DNA from: Neobacillus soli NBRC 102451
Lineage (GTDB): Bacteria; Bacillota; Bacilli; Bacillales; Cytobacillaceae
Length of the DNA stretch: 64,000 bases
Direction of reading: 5' to 3'
Assembly (NCBI RefSeq): GCF_001591665.1
Contig: NZ_BCVI01000025.1
Span: forward strand, 1 to 64,000
The notes beneath the pieces are model-generated. The model was not told where the DNA came from. It ran no database searches and saw nothing but the letters and a program-made list of their open reading frames with translations. This document shows positions 45,940 through 55,520 of the stretch, piece by piece (position 1 is the first letter of the stretch; every line of letters begins with the position of its first letter). A program made the translations under genes and the position numbers.

Positions 45940-46116
45940 TTATTTATTACGATTTTCCATAAAAGATTTATAGAACTCTTCAACATCTTTTAAAGGAGAA
46001 TTTTCAAGTTCTTCCCAAAAGCGGTGTGAAGCTTTCGGGATTTGTTTACCACTAAATGTAATGTCGTCTTTAATAATTTCTTTTAATTCACTGATCATTT
46101 GCTGTTTTTTATCCAT
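45940..46116 (-). CDS. Small hypothetical protein (58 aa)
   Basis: ATG 46116 is preceded by TTGGAGGTGAATAAA. Product MDKKQQMISELKEIIKDDITFSGKQIPKASHRFWEELENSPLKDVEEFYKSFMENRNK, acidic and helical. Convergent with copy B. No family recognised. Confidence 0.6.
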   Translation of the reverse strand: MDKKQQMISELKEIIKDDITFSGKQIPKASHRFWEELENSPLKDVEEFYKSFMENRNK

Positions 46117-46386
46117 TTTATTCACCTCCAAGGGATAGATTACCAAACTTGGAACTGCGGGTCTATTGAAAAGGGAAATAAATACATTAGTTAGCAAGGT
46201 TTTTTGGATATGAAATTTAATAATTAAAATTTACGGAAAACGACCGTTTAATTGATATATTTTCAAACAATTTAAAATGGCTAATTTTTGAACTTATTTT
46301 TAAAAAAATGTACGAAAAACGATGCGAAAAATAAATTGTCCGTAAGAATTTATATTTACCCTTATTCGGACAAAATGGAGAAAAAT

Positions 46387-46699
46387 ATGAAATTAGGATA
46401 TGCAAGGGTTTCAACTGATGATCAGGATATGCTGATGCAAATAAAACGCTAAAGGCTGCAGGGGTAAAAAGTTGAAAATAATTTAAAGAACAGTATCGGG
46501 AATTAAAAAAGACCGCCCGCAATTAAACGAGCTGCTTAAATATACTCGACCGGGCGATGAGATTGTTGTATTCAAGCACGATCGTATCAGACGCAGTTTA
46601 ATGTATTTGGAGGAGCTTGTGGAGGATTTTAATGTAAGAGAAATAGAATTTATTTCTCTTCATGAAAAAATCGATACAACAACCGCTATGGAAAAATGA
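46387..46699 (+). pseudogene. Degraded serine recombinase (resolvase) gene
   Basis: Begins MKLGYARVSTDDQDMLMQIKR, the resolvase N-terminus with catalytic Ser in ARVST, then a stop. After frameshifts it continues LLKYTRPGDEIVVFKHDRIRRSLMYLEELVEDFNVREIEFISLHEKIDTTTAMEK, the rest of the catalytic domain. The DNA-binding C-terminus is gone. This is the trace of an older transposon or plasmid resolution system. Confidence 0.85.
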
Positions 46700-46790
46700 G
46701 TTTGAGATAAATTTATATTTTTAGTTATTCTACTATATGGTAATATAGGAAAAAAGGTCTACTGTAAAATTTTAGCTAAGGAGAATATAA

Positions 46791-47612
46791 ATGCCATTAC
46801 CTTTAGCAGAACTAAGATATATATTTTCTGACTATGATTTAGCAACACTAAGGCTACCACAATTACATGAATATAGATTTCACTTAACTGAAACTAGTAT
46901 GAGGGATACTAAAGCAGCTGCAGGTAAAGTTAGAACAGCTTTAGCAGGTTTACCACTTTCTAGGGGACAGAACTGGGTTGATTTAAGAGGAGTTTATGGT
47001 TTATCAGATGATGGAAATACAATAAATACAATTGGAAGAGATTTTATTCATTACATTGATACACATCATCCATCAGATTTTGCTAAAGAATTTTGGCTTT
47101 ATCGAGCACTCAGCCAGGCAAGTAATCCAATAACTATTAACGCCCATTTTAACAGAGTAAAGAATTTACATATTCTTTTAAATAGTATTCCACATGCAAA
47201 GGGGAAAACGATATTTAATAACTCACCTACAAGTAATAAAATATTATCTTTATCAGAGCACCTGATTCCGTTTCCAAAAGCATTAAAAAAATTTTTTAGT
47301 TTACCAAATGAAAAAATTGAGGAGTTTGCTTTATTGACAGACAATGAAATAGATACACTTATCGCATCTTTAGGACCCACAGAACAAGGATTAGACCCAG
47401 TTTTACGTCGAATAAAGGGTTATAAATCTAGAAGTATTGAAAGGAGAATTTACTTTCCAGCCTCAATGATGATACTTCCAACTGTCATGAGAGTAGAATT
47501 AACTGGTATTGGACCTTTAAGAATATACTATCCGTATAGTTACTTTTTTACATATGATCAATTCATTAACTACTTAAATCAAGTGGGTATATATAATGTA
47601 CATAATTATTAG
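46791..47612 (+). CDS. Unknown first subunit of the McrB/DUF2357 restriction module (273 aa)
   Basis: Soluble protein without a recognised domain, a good AAGGAGAA ribosome site and 16 bp before the McrB-like gene. Basic stretches (LRRIKGYKSRSIERRIYFPASMMILPTVMR) in the C-terminal half could contact DNA. The downstream GTPase lacks the N-terminal DNA-recognition domain of E. coli McrB, so this protein may supply target recognition (inference). BsuMI-type systems also have three restriction genes. Confidence 0.6.
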   Translation: MPLPLAELRYIFSDYDLATLRLPQLHEYRFHLTETSMRDTKAAAGKVRTALAGLPLSRGQNWVDLRGVYGLSDDGNTINTIGRDFIHYIDTHHPSDFAKEFWLYRALSQASNPITINAHFNRVKNLHILLNSIPHAKGKTIFNNSPTSNKILSLSEHLIPFPKALKKFFSLPNEKIEEFALLTDNEIDTLIASLGPTEQGLDPVLRRIKGYKSRSIERRIYFPASMMILPTVMRVELTGIGPLRIYYPYSYFFTYDQFINYLNQVGIYNVHNY

Positions 47613-47628
47613 GAGGAAATACTAAAAC

Positions 47629-48987
47629 ATGAAGTTACAAGATTACATAAAAAATACTGGTCTTTTATTTGACCAACAGCATGTTATTGATTTATACCTT
47701 GCACTAAAAACAAACCCCATGGTTATTTTTACTGGTATCTCAGGAAGTGGGAAAACGAAGCTAGGACAATCTTTCGTAGAATATATGTCTATTGCAACAC
47801 ATACTGTTACCCCGCCGGTACCGGCACCTCCACCACCTTTGTTGGAACCACATAAGTACCGGTTCGTTTCTGTTCGCTCTGATTGGTTAGATAATAAAGG
47901 ACTCTTAGGCTATAATAATCCTCTATTGGGTATCTATAGTTCTACACCTGCAATAGAACTGATATTAGATGCCCATAATGAACCAACTGAACCATTTTTT
48001 TTAATTTTGGACGAGATGAACCTAGCTAAGGCTGAATACTACTTTTCTGATTTTCTTAGCGCAATCGAAAGTAGAAAGTTTTCTCCGATTACTGGAAAAA
48101 TTGAAAGTGAATATATTGAATTACACAAGTCAGGTGAAAGATTGTTAACAAAACAATTTTCTACAGACACAGAGAAAGAACAAGCGCTAAATGAAATGAG
48201 AAGATTACCAGATGATAAATATGTAAATATTTTAACTACTGGTGATAGAATCTATTATGTTCCAGAAAAAATTACGATTCCACCTAACCTATATATAATT
48301 GGCACTGTAAATATTGATGAAACGACATATAGGTTTAGCCCTAAAGTTATTGATAGGGCTAATGTAATTGAAATGAATGGTGCTCCAATTAAAGATTATT
48401 TATCAAACATTATTACAGGGACTCATCATGTGGGTGCAAACTCATATTATGATCATTTATTATTTTCTGTTGATGATTTTACTTATGCTAGAGGATTTTA
48501 TTTCACTAAAACCATTAAAGATATATTAACAGATGCAACCATTGATCAAATAGTTCTTCAAAATGCAATAAAACATGTTTGGGGTTTACTGGAGAATACA
48601 CAATTTCGCTTTAGTTATCGTACAACAAATAATTTATTGACTTTTATATACAATGGAGTAGACCTTGCAAACAACAGTGGTATACCTTACGTTGAGGAAT
48701 TACTACTCTATTTTATTGATGCTTCTATTCTTATGAAAGTTCTTCCTAGGTTACATGGACAAAGAAGACAAATGGAAAAATTACTTATTAATTTACTTTA
48801 TTTTTGTCATAAGGATTTTAAAGAGGTTCATTATGATGAAATTAAAGCAGAAACAGTTGTTAATGACTTCAAAGGTTTGGAGAATATGGAATTTGATAAC
48901 AGTAAATTTCGATTCCCAAGATCAGCGGAAAGGATTTATCGAGTATTAAGTTCTTTGATTGAAACAAACTATGGGAGTTTTATTTAA
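47629..48987 (+). CDS. McrB-like AAA+ GTPase subunit
   Basis: This 452-residue protein has Walker A GISGSGKTKLGQ at residues 36-47, Walker B LILDEMNLAKAEYYFSDFLSAIES near 124, and the sensor segment IGTVNIDETTYRFSPKVIDRANVIEMN near 224, all in McrB/MoxR-like order. It should form a hexamer that translocates or activates the nuclease partner. The N-terminus begins almost at the ATPase, so no DNA-binding domain is attached. Stop and the next start overlap (TAATG). Confidence 0.88.
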   Translation: MKLQDYIKNTGLLFDQQHVIDLYLALKTNPMVIFTGISGSGKTKLGQSFVEYMSIATHTVTPPVPAPPPPLLEPHKYRFVSVRSDWLDNKGLLGYNNPLLGIYSSTPAIELILDAHNEPTEPFFLILDEMNLAKAEYYFSDFLSAIESRKFSPITGKIESEYIELHKSGERLLTKQFSTDTEKEQALNEMRRLPDDKYVNILTTGDRIYYVPEKITIPPNLYIIGTVNIDETTYRFSPKVIDRANVIEMNGAPIKDYLSNIITGTHHVGANSYYDHLLFSVDDFTYARGFYFTKTIKDILTDATIDQIVLQNAIKHVWGLLENTQFRFSYRTTNNLLTFIYNGVDLANNSGIPYVEELLLYFIDASILMKVLPRLHGQRRQMEKLLINLLYFCHKDFKEVHYDEIKAETVVNDFKGLENMEFDNSKFRFPRSAERIYRVLSSLIETNYGSFI

Positions 48988-50789
48988 TGGATGAGGCTTT
49001 AATTGTAAATAAATTGGAGTTATCCTCAAACTCATTAAAGGTAACAATTACACATTCCGGTAGCAATTTAGCATCTTTAGAAGAAGTGTTAATCAATTAT
49101 GATAATATTGACGTTAAATTATTTGGTTTTAAATCTAATGATATGAATTTATTAACAAAGGCTCCGATTATATATAACCACTCAGATTTGTTGCAAGATA
49201 TTAAATTCCTTGAGCATACAAGATATAAAATGGAAATTGACCATGGGACTTGTAGTGATTTAATTATTATGCCTAAAACTACAAATTATTCTCAATCACC
49301 TATTTCTGGTGAGATAGTAAACAAGGACAATTTCTCATTCGTTTTCCTCAATTGGAAATCAAATGTTGGAATAGATTCGATTTCTATTTACTCTAATGAA
49401 GACCCAATTGTTATACTACCTGTTGAGATTAGAGCAGCAAAATTAAGCTATTTTTCAGATTATAAATATATGGTAGATGAAATCATTGCCAAAAGTTCTA
49501 ATATTCTATGGTCTGATAAATCTATAAGCAGCTTGCCTAATAAAAAGGAAACAGATATTTCAAATAATTTATTAGAGGATTATTTTTTTATAAAAGCGGC
49601 TATGGAGAAAGAATATATTCCTGATTTTTGGAATGTAATTTTACAGAATCCTAAAACTGCGCTTGATAGAGAGTACAGGAAAGTAAGCATAGGAAACGTA
49701 AGTAATTTTAACAATAGAACAATAATGTCTATTATTCAAAATCCTCAAAATCTTGTTAGAGCAAATATCGGGGCTGCACGTATACCGGCATTAAGAGGGA
49801 TGCTACCTCAAGAGGTTGAGGATAATAAGCAAATTCTAACTTATGACACAAGTGAAAATAGATTTTTAAAATTTTGGTTAAATTATTTGCTAAGTATTCT
49901 CAATGAGATCATTAGGATAAGTGATGAAAATACCCTTATGTTCATAGATTCAAAAAGAATGTATTCAGAAATTGCACAAATGCTTTCCCATCCTATGTTT
50001 CATGATGTGGTGTTAGAGCCCTATATAGAAACTGGTAACCTTACACTTCGGAGGGTGCAGGGTTACAATGGAATGTTTAAACTTTATCAAGATTTCCAGG
50101 CAAAAGGAGCATTGGAATGGGATTCATTATATGAAATGCTATTTAATAAACAAGTAAAGCCCGTATATGATATCTATGAAATTTGGGTTTTTATCGAGCT
50201 AATTAATATTATAAAGAGTCTTTCATTAAGTCCACCCCAAATTGTATTTGGTAAAGGAAAAAGATTTTTTGAAAAAATATCTGTGCCTTATCACTCATAT
50301 ATCATTGAATTAAATTACCAGAAGGTAATTAAGCATGTGAAGGGTAAAAAAAGTTTAACTTCTTATTCAATGAGGATGGATCCTGATTTCTTGGTGAATG
50401 TTTTCCGGAATAAACAATTATTAGGTTCTATAGCATTTGATGCAAAATATAAATTCAAAAGCTTAAACGATATCCTTGTTGTAGGTGAAGAAGATGATGA
50501 TTTAGAAAACGAAGAAGAAAAAGAAGTCAGGAAGGCAAAAAGAGTTGATTTACTTACAATGCATGCATATAAGGATGCTATTAGAGGTGTATTAGGGTCT
50601 TATGTTGTGCTTCCAAGCCAGGAGAAGGATATCGAATTGTGGAGTGAAAATGCGCAAATTGTCCCATCGGTTGGTGCATTTCCACTTTATCCATCTAATA
50701 CAGTTGATTCTAGTTTAGATGTTCAACGTGAAAATATTAAAAACTTTATCAAAAAATTCATTAATAACTTAAATAGAAAAAGCACCTAA
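48987..50789 (+). CDS. DUF2357/McrC-like restriction nuclease subunit
   Basis: This 600-residue protein has an N-terminal beta-rich DUF2357-type region of about 350 residues and a C-terminal PD-(D/E)XK nuclease. The motif acids are the Glu in YEIWVFIEL near 396, the Asp in MDPDFLV near 465, and DAKYK near 485. It is larger than E. coli McrC (348 aa). Coupled to the McrB-like gene by a one-base overlap and ended by a shared terminator with the convergent methyltransferases. Confidence 0.82.
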   Translation: MDEALIVNKLELSSNSLKVTITHSGSNLASLEEVLINYDNIDVKLFGFKSNDMNLLTKAPIIYNHSDLLQDIKFLEHTRYKMEIDHGTCSDLIIMPKTTNYSQSPISGEIVNKDNFSFVFLNWKSNVGIDSISIYSNEDPIVILPVEIRAAKLSYFSDYKYMVDEIIAKSSNILWSDKSISSLPNKKETDISNNLLEDYFFIKAAMEKEYIPDFWNVILQNPKTALDREYRKVSIGNVSNFNNRTIMSIIQNPQNLVRANIGAARIPALRGMLPQEVEDNKQILTYDTSENRFLKFWLNYLLSILNEIIRISDENTLMFIDSKRMYSEIAQMLSHPMFHDVVLEPYIETGNLTLRRVQGYNGMFKLYQDFQAKGALEWDSLYEMLFNKQVKPVYDIYEIWVFIELINIIKSLSLSPPQIVFGKGKRFFEKISVPYHSYIIELNYQKVIKHVKGKKSLTSYSMRMDPDFLVNVFRNKQLLGSIAFDAKYKFKSLNDILVVGEEDDDLENEEEKEVRKAKRVDLLTMHAYKDAIRGVLGSYVVLPSQEKDIELWSENAQIVPSVGAFPLYPSNTVDSSLDVQRENIKNFIKKFINNLNRKST

Positions 50790-50806
50790 AAGGTGCTTTT
50801 TTATCA
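50778..50806. terminator. Bidirectional terminator between nuclease and methyltransferase genes
   Basis: AAAAAGCACCT/AGGTGCTTTTTT hairpin, usable from both sides. Confidence 0.88.
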
Positions 50807-51937
50807 TGCTTCTTTTCGGAAAATTAATATATACTGATGCATTTGATGCATTACATATGCATATGGGTAGCCAAACGGGAATAAATCATTCGCTTGATCG
50901 TACCATATTTTTACTCCTCTATAAACTAAACCAGGAATTGTACTTAGAGAATTTATTATGTCTGCATGAAGCAAGTTTGGCGCGCCTGGTTTTGGTTGAA
51001 AGTCTTTACAAAAAACAACCGCATATTTTCCAACTTCAAGTCTTCCTACAGCTAACTCCATAATGTCCCGGAATTTATCTAAGAATTCATTATATCCTAG
51101 GTTTCCTAAATCATTTTCATCATTTGTATAAGGAGTTGGATCAGTCTTACCGTAAAATTTCTGCTTTTGTCCTGTTTTTTTCTTTGTCATCATATCGGCG
51201 TAAGGCGGGTCAGTTATTATTAATTGAAATTGCCTATTTAAATAAGGGTGTCCATTCCTAAGGGTTTCTTCAGCATCCCCATGAATTGTTAGCTCGGTTG
51301 GTAAATTATCAGTTTGGCAAACTTGTTTATAAGCTTCAAGATACTGTGCATTTAAATCGATACCAACACCATGTCTTGGACTATCACAAAGAGATCCGCC
51401 CAATAAACTTCCACCTACTCCTACAAATGGATCAAGTATCCACTGATCTCTTTTTGTAAAAAAGGATATAATTTCTTTCATAAGTTGCGGTGGCTTTGGC
51501 GAGGGGTGTATCTTCCTCAGATTAAAACCAACACCCTCTCTTATTGTTGGGGGGTAAGCTTGTACTAAAACGCTATTTAAGAAAAATGTCCACTCCCTAC
51601 CAGTCAAATCGTTTAGCTTATTTCTCTTATCATAAACTCCCCGTTCCCCCATATCAATTCCATTGACGCCTATTGGCTTTTTTTTCCTACCTTTACTCTT
51701 TTCTGTTCTCCAAAAAGGTATGTCTGATTGTTCACTTGTTACTTCATTATTTTTTTCACTTGTTTTCTCTTCAATAGCTTCTTGACCGGTTTCTTCCCCA
51801 ATTTGTTTTTTTGTTCGTTTGCCCGTTCGTTTCTTTATTTTTACAATTGGTGTTGCTTCAAGCTCACTATTACCTTGGAAATCTTCTACTTCTCTATTTT
51901 GTTCGATTTTTTTTTCGTTTGAATTAGCTTCCGACAT
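50804..51937 (-). CDS. Site-specific DNA methyltransferase (N4/N6, DPPY type)
   Basis: 377 residues. The first ~90 are a Lys/Glu-rich disordered region. The catalytic domain has motif X-like HPSPKPPQLMKEII, the SAM-binding motif I LDPFVGVGGSLLGG, and motif IV TDPPYADM. DPPY permits adenine-N6 or cytosine-N4 methylation. The order X-I-IV and the position beside a second methyltransferase, opposite an McrB-type nuclease, indicate the modification half of a restriction system. Start follows GGAGAG. Confidence 0.85.
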   Translation of the reverse strand: MSEANSNEKKIEQNREVEDFQGNSELEATPIVKIKKRTGKRTKKQIGEETGQEAIEEKTSEKNNEVTSEQSDIPFWRTEKSKGRKKKPIGVNGIDMGERGVYDKRNKLNDLTGREWTFFLNSVLVQAYPPTIREGVGFNLRKIHPSPKPPQLMKEIISFFTKRDQWILDPFVGVGGSLLGGSLCDSPRHGVGIDLNAQYLEAYKQVCQTDNLPTELTIHGDAEETLRNGHPYLNRQFQLIITDPPYADMMTKKKTGQKQKFYGKTDPTPYTNDENDLGNLGYNEFLDKFRDIMELAVGRLEVGKYAVVFCKDFQPKPGAPNLLHADIINSLSTIPGLVYRGVKIWYDQANDLFPFGYPYAYVMHQMHQYILIFRKEA

Positions 51938-53006
51938 AGTATAGTCTCTCCTTAACTTTTTTTACCCCTGTTCCTCCGTTATTACTCTTGTATCGCTGAA
52001 AATTAACATCTATAAAATCGACATTTCCTTTTGAACTGAGTATTTCAAGGATTTCTTCATGTTGTAGTACCCCATCTGCGTTATAACTTAGGAAAATATG
52101 CTTGCAATCCAAGTTATTTACTAATTGGGTTAAAGCACTTGCTGCCTTATCAGAATAGCAAAAATCGGATTTTTTATCCTTCCATGGTCTTAACCCTGTT
52201 TTTCCATCTATAAACGGAGAGTCACCAATTGCTATAGTTTCTAGTATATGATAATAGGCACCATATTGCCTAAAATTATAAGGGGGATCCAGGTATACAA
52301 CATCTGCTTGAATATTAGGAGCGAGCTCAAGGACGTCCATTTGATAAACTTCATGATTTAACCGTGGAGATGAAGTACATTCAACAGCCATTCTTTCTAA
52401 ATTTAAAGGATTAAACGCTCTTTTATCCCATTCTTTCAAAAAGGCACCGTATGTTCCTGCTATATTAGCTACTTTATTTACTGCATTTAAAAGACTTGCA
52501 AGTAGTAAAGCTTCCTCATCTTCGGTTATAAAATTATTATCTTTCCAAATTCCAATTTGGTGTCGTATTGCATCGATTTTACAAGCATTTTCCTCTGTAA
52601 AGTACATTCTTTGAAAGGCTGAATCCCTAGTTCCTTCAAGAGTGTATTCTCGGTAAATAAATCCCTTTTTGGGAGTAATCTTATTTAAGTGATTAAGAAC
52701 TAAATCATAATTATCTGCAATAAGCAGATTACTATAATCCATATTTTGGTTTATTTCATCCGAATCAAATAATCTTTCAAAAGGGATATTTTCTAGATCT
52801 GTTAATGCTGCTTTTGCCCATATTGTACAGGTGGTTAATAAATCATTAGCGATAACATTAAATCCCCTTTGTTTGAAATGTTTTGAAACTACAGCAGTTC
52901 CACAAAATAAATCTGCAAATGTAGGATTTTGAACACTTTCAACCTTTTCATTAATAAAACCTTCAATAAAATCTAATAATCTTTCTTTAGAGCCAATGTA
53001 TCTCAA
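51924..53006 (-). CDS. D12-class adenine-N6 DNA methyltransferase
   Basis: TTG 53006 gives the family-typical start RYIGSKERLLDFIEGF; GAGAGG lies upstream, while the longer frame begins in non-coding-looking sequence. Motif I DLFCGTAVVSKHF near residue 35 and motif IV LDPPYNFRQYGAYYHILE near 235 define the Dam/D12 class. Overlaps the next methyltransferase gene by 14 bp, so both are co-expressed. The pair may methylate the two strands of an asymmetric target (inference). Confidence 0.88.
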   Translation of the reverse strand: MRYIGSKERLLDFIEGFINEKVESVQNPTFADLFCGTAVVSKHFKQRGFNVIANDLLTTCTIWAKAALTDLENIPFERLFDSDEINQNMDYSNLLIADNYDLVLNHLNKITPKKGFIYREYTLEGTRDSAFQRMYFTEENACKIDAIRHQIGIWKDNNFITEDEEALLLASLLNAVNKVANIAGTYGAFLKEWDKRAFNPLNLERMAVECTSSPRLNHEVYQMDVLELAPNIQADVVYLDPPYNFRQYGAYYHILETIAIGDSPFIDGKTGLRPWKDKKSDFCYSDKAASALTQLVNNLDCKHIFLSYNADGVLQHEEILEILSSKGNVDFIDVNFQRYKSNNGGTGVKKVKERLYYVGS

Positions 53007-53097
53007 AAACTCACAACCTCTCAAATGTGTAAAAAAATAAAAAGGTGTACCGGAAAGACTGAATTTACAGTACAGCCAAGATACACATTTCGACAAA

Positions 53098-53382
53098 ATT
53101 TAAATAAGGTCATTCTGTAATTATACAGAAAGGTTTAAATAGAGTCTAGTTAAGGTTTAAATAGGAAATTAATCACCATTATTATTTTAGAACAAATGTT
53201 CCCGCTTGTCCAATTAGGTTAATTGAAACTTTTTGTTGGAAATTTAATTCTAATCATTTTTAACAATCGATAAACATAGAAAATATTTTTGAAGGATTAT
53301 TAACAATTTTTCTGAATTCAATTATAGTGTTTTTAACTATCCATAAACCGCATTATAGATAGCTAGCGAGAGGAGGAAAAAT
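53098..53382. promoter_or_regulatory. Divergent control region with palindrome and direct repeats
   Basis: Palindrome TTCTGTA (53113-53119)/TACAGAA (53124-53130), then AAGGTTTAAATAG twice, 24 bp apart. It lies between the methyltransferase operon and the second tyrosine recombinase. No controller gene is adjacent. AGGAGG precedes the recombinase ATG. Confidence 0.5.
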
Positions 53383-54351
53383 ATGAATTTGGAAATTAAC
53401 AATAAAAGTGGAAATGCACTTTCAAAGGAAATACTTGTTCTTCAGGAAGAGGCAAAAAGACATTTAGAAAACTCTAAATCTGAAAACACAAAATATGCTT
53501 ATCGAACAGATTGGGAGCAATTTTCCGAATGGTGTGAAAAGAATGGGTTGCATGACATTCCGGCTAGTCCGGAGACTATTGTCTATTACATTACATTTTT
53601 AGGGAAAACACTTAAAGCATCCTCAATTAAAAGAAAAATGACAGCTATCTCCCAGCGACATGAAACCGCCGGTCAACCAAGCCCCACCAAATCAGCTCTT
53701 GTAAGAGGAGTCTGGGATGGTATTCAACGAAAAATTGGGATTAAAGAAGAAGGGAAAGATGCGCTTTGGCTAGATGAACTTCGGCAAATTATTCAAGCGA
53801 TTCCACAGAATCATTTAATTGGTGTTCGGAATAGGGCATTACTAATCATTTGCTGGGCTGGGGCGTTAAGACGTAGCGAATTAACTGGATTAACAACTAA
53901 AGACATCTCAAAAACAAGAGATGGAATAATACTCCACTTAAATAAAAGTAAAACCGATCAAAAAGGAGAAGGACAGGAGGTTGCTCTCCCATATGGAAGT
54001 AATCCATTAACCTGTCCAGTACGAAGTTTAGAAGATTGGTTATCAGTATCAGGTATTACAGAAGGTAAATTGTTTAGAAGAATAGATCGTCATGGAAATA
54101 TTCTGGGAGGACTAACACCACAGTCAGTTCGTTTGATTGTAAAGAAATGTTGTGAAAAAGCCGGGCTTAATCCCGAAAAATATGGTGCACATAGTCTAAG
54201 GAGTGGTTTTTGTTCCACAGCTGCAAAAGCGGGAAAGGCTGAACATCAAATTATGAAACAAACTAGGCATAAACGGACAGATTCGTTACAACGTTATATA
54301 AAGAAGGCTAATCTGTTTGATGATAATGCAGCCGGAGGGATTGGTCTTTAG
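53383..54351 (+). CDS. Second tyrosine recombinase (XerC/D-like, 322 aa)
   Basis: N-terminal SAM-like core-binding domain (residues 20-110, YAYRTDWEQFSEWCEKNGLHDIPASPETIVYYI). Catalytic residues: Arg in ALRRSELTGL near 163, Lys in NKSKTDQKGEG, H-x-x-R in HSLRSGF at about 270, His in TRHKR, and Tyr in LQRYIKK near 305. All are present, so it is probably active. It is not at the island edge and may belong to a nested element that brought the restriction genes. Confidence 0.88.
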   Translation: MNLEINNKSGNALSKEILVLQEEAKRHLENSKSENTKYAYRTDWEQFSEWCEKNGLHDIPASPETIVYYITFLGKTLKASSIKRKMTAISQRHETAGQPSPTKSALVRGVWDGIQRKIGIKEEGKDALWLDELRQIIQAIPQNHLIGVRNRALLIICWAGALRRSELTGLTTKDISKTRDGIILHLNKSKTDQKGEGQEVALPYGSNPLTCPVRSLEDWLSVSGITEGKLFRRIDRHGNILGGLTPQSVRLIVKKCCEKAGLNPEKYGAHSLRSGFCSTAAKAGKAEHQIMKQTRHKRTDSLQRYIKKANLFDDNAAGGIGL

Positions 54352-54508
54352 ATCCTTTACAGAAACTGTATAAACGCTAATATTTTTACATAATTGTGAA
54401 GCCTGGTCAGTTGCACTAATGATTTAGGTTTTTTGAAAACTATTTGTATTATTATGGTAAAATTGTTGTGACTTAATAAAAAATTAAATTTAATGGAGAT
54501 AAAAAAAG

Positions 54509-54769
54509 GTGAATACAAGAGGCAGCAAATACGAACCACTATATCAATTTTTAAAATCAAAGGATTCCAATCGTTTAGTAATGACTTATAAAGAAGTGGA
54601 AGATGTGCTTGGGTTTACTCTTCCACCATCCGCATCAAAATATTTGGCATGGTGGGATAGTGCATCACAACACACACAGGCTTATTCATGGACAAAAGCT
54701 GGTTTTAAAGCAAATCCAAACTTAAAGGACAAGAAAATTGAGTTTGTTAAATACGAAGTAGGAGACTAG
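54509..54769 (+). CDS. Hypothetical protein, DUF7662-like (86 aa)
   Basis: GTG start. The pattern YEPLYQFLKSKDSNRLVMTYKEVEDVLGFTLPPSASKYLAWWDSASQHTQAYSWTKAGFKAN recurs in many bacterial mobile regions; I recall DUF7662 for it but cannot verify. Small and soluble, possibly DNA-binding. It starts a run of three cargo genes. Confidence 0.65.
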   Translation: MNTRGSKYEPLYQFLKSKDSNRLVMTYKEVEDVLGFTLPPSASKYLAWWDSASQHTQAYSWTKAGFKANPNLKDKKIEFVKYEVGD

Positions 54770-54821
54770 TTTAGTCGCAGTTTTAAAAAAAGTGTTAAAA
54801 AAAATACTTAGGATGAATTTA

Positions 54822-55430
54822 ATGAATGAAGTTAAATCGATTACTATACTAATAGAAGAATTAATTGAAGAAAAGATAATTCATTATGATGTTAGAAGTA
54901 TGCAAAGGAAGTTCAATAAATTTATTACTGCAAAAGCTAAAAATAAAGAAGAAGATGAGTTATATAAAAAGGCTTTGAAAGATGACAAAGGACACTATAA
55001 TATTATAGCTGATCTGCAACCGATCTTTAAGGCTACATTAATTGGTATTGCAAATGGGCTTAAATACTATGAAAAGTTATCTGATAAACGAATCAACGAG
55101 TTGGATTTTGAGGACATTAAAGAGGCATACACATCTGGTGTACCTTATATAAAGTCATTTGCTCCTAATGAAGATGTAGTTGAAGAATTACTGTTCATGT
55201 GGGATGCATACTTTAATTATAAATATTACTTAAAGGTCCATGAAATAGTAGGGACTACACAATTGATTTTTAAAAATGTAGATGATTTGGAATATCACTA
55301 TAAACTCGAAATTCTAGATCTGTATTCTACAGTCTTAAAGACAGAAATATTTCCTTTAATAACTGAAGCAACTATTCGCTTAAAAATTGACTCTGCTATT
55401 ACAAATGATTTCATAGAAGATGAAGAGTGA
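54822..55430 (+). CDS. Hypothetical cargo protein (202 aa)
   Basis: ATG 54822 follows TTAGGATG; an ATG ten codons upstream is possible. Helical, acidic, with no cysteine motifs (INELDFEDIKEAYTSGVPYIKSFAPNEDVVEELLFMWDAYFNYKYYL). No domain recognised. Its position beside restriction genes suggests a defence or stress role only by context. Confidence 0.6.
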   Translation: MNEVKSITILIEELIEEKIIHYDVRSMQRKFNKFITAKAKNKEEDELYKKALKDDKGHYNIIADLQPIFKATLIGIANGLKYYEKLSDKRINELDFEDIKEAYTSGVPYIKSFAPNEDVVEELLFMWDAYFNYKYYLKVHEIVGTTQLIFKNVDDLEYHYKLEILDLYSTVLKTEIFPLITEATIRLKIDSAITNDFIEDEE

Positions 55431-55520
55431 CGACATGTTTTTATGACTTTTTGTCGTGGAAAGTTCATGGCATACTGCAATATAATTTCCTTATCTTAAA
55501 ACAGATAAGGAGCAGTAAAA

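Noticed and set aside
46217..46522. A 101-codon minus-strand frame
   Set aside because: It lies opposite the recognisable resolvase remnant and has no ribosome site.
48987..50789. Calling the locus a plain type IV (modification-dependent) McrBC system
   Set aside because: Two methyltransferases converge on it through a shared terminator, and the GTPase lacks the 5-methylcytosine-reading domain, so a restriction-modification system fits better.
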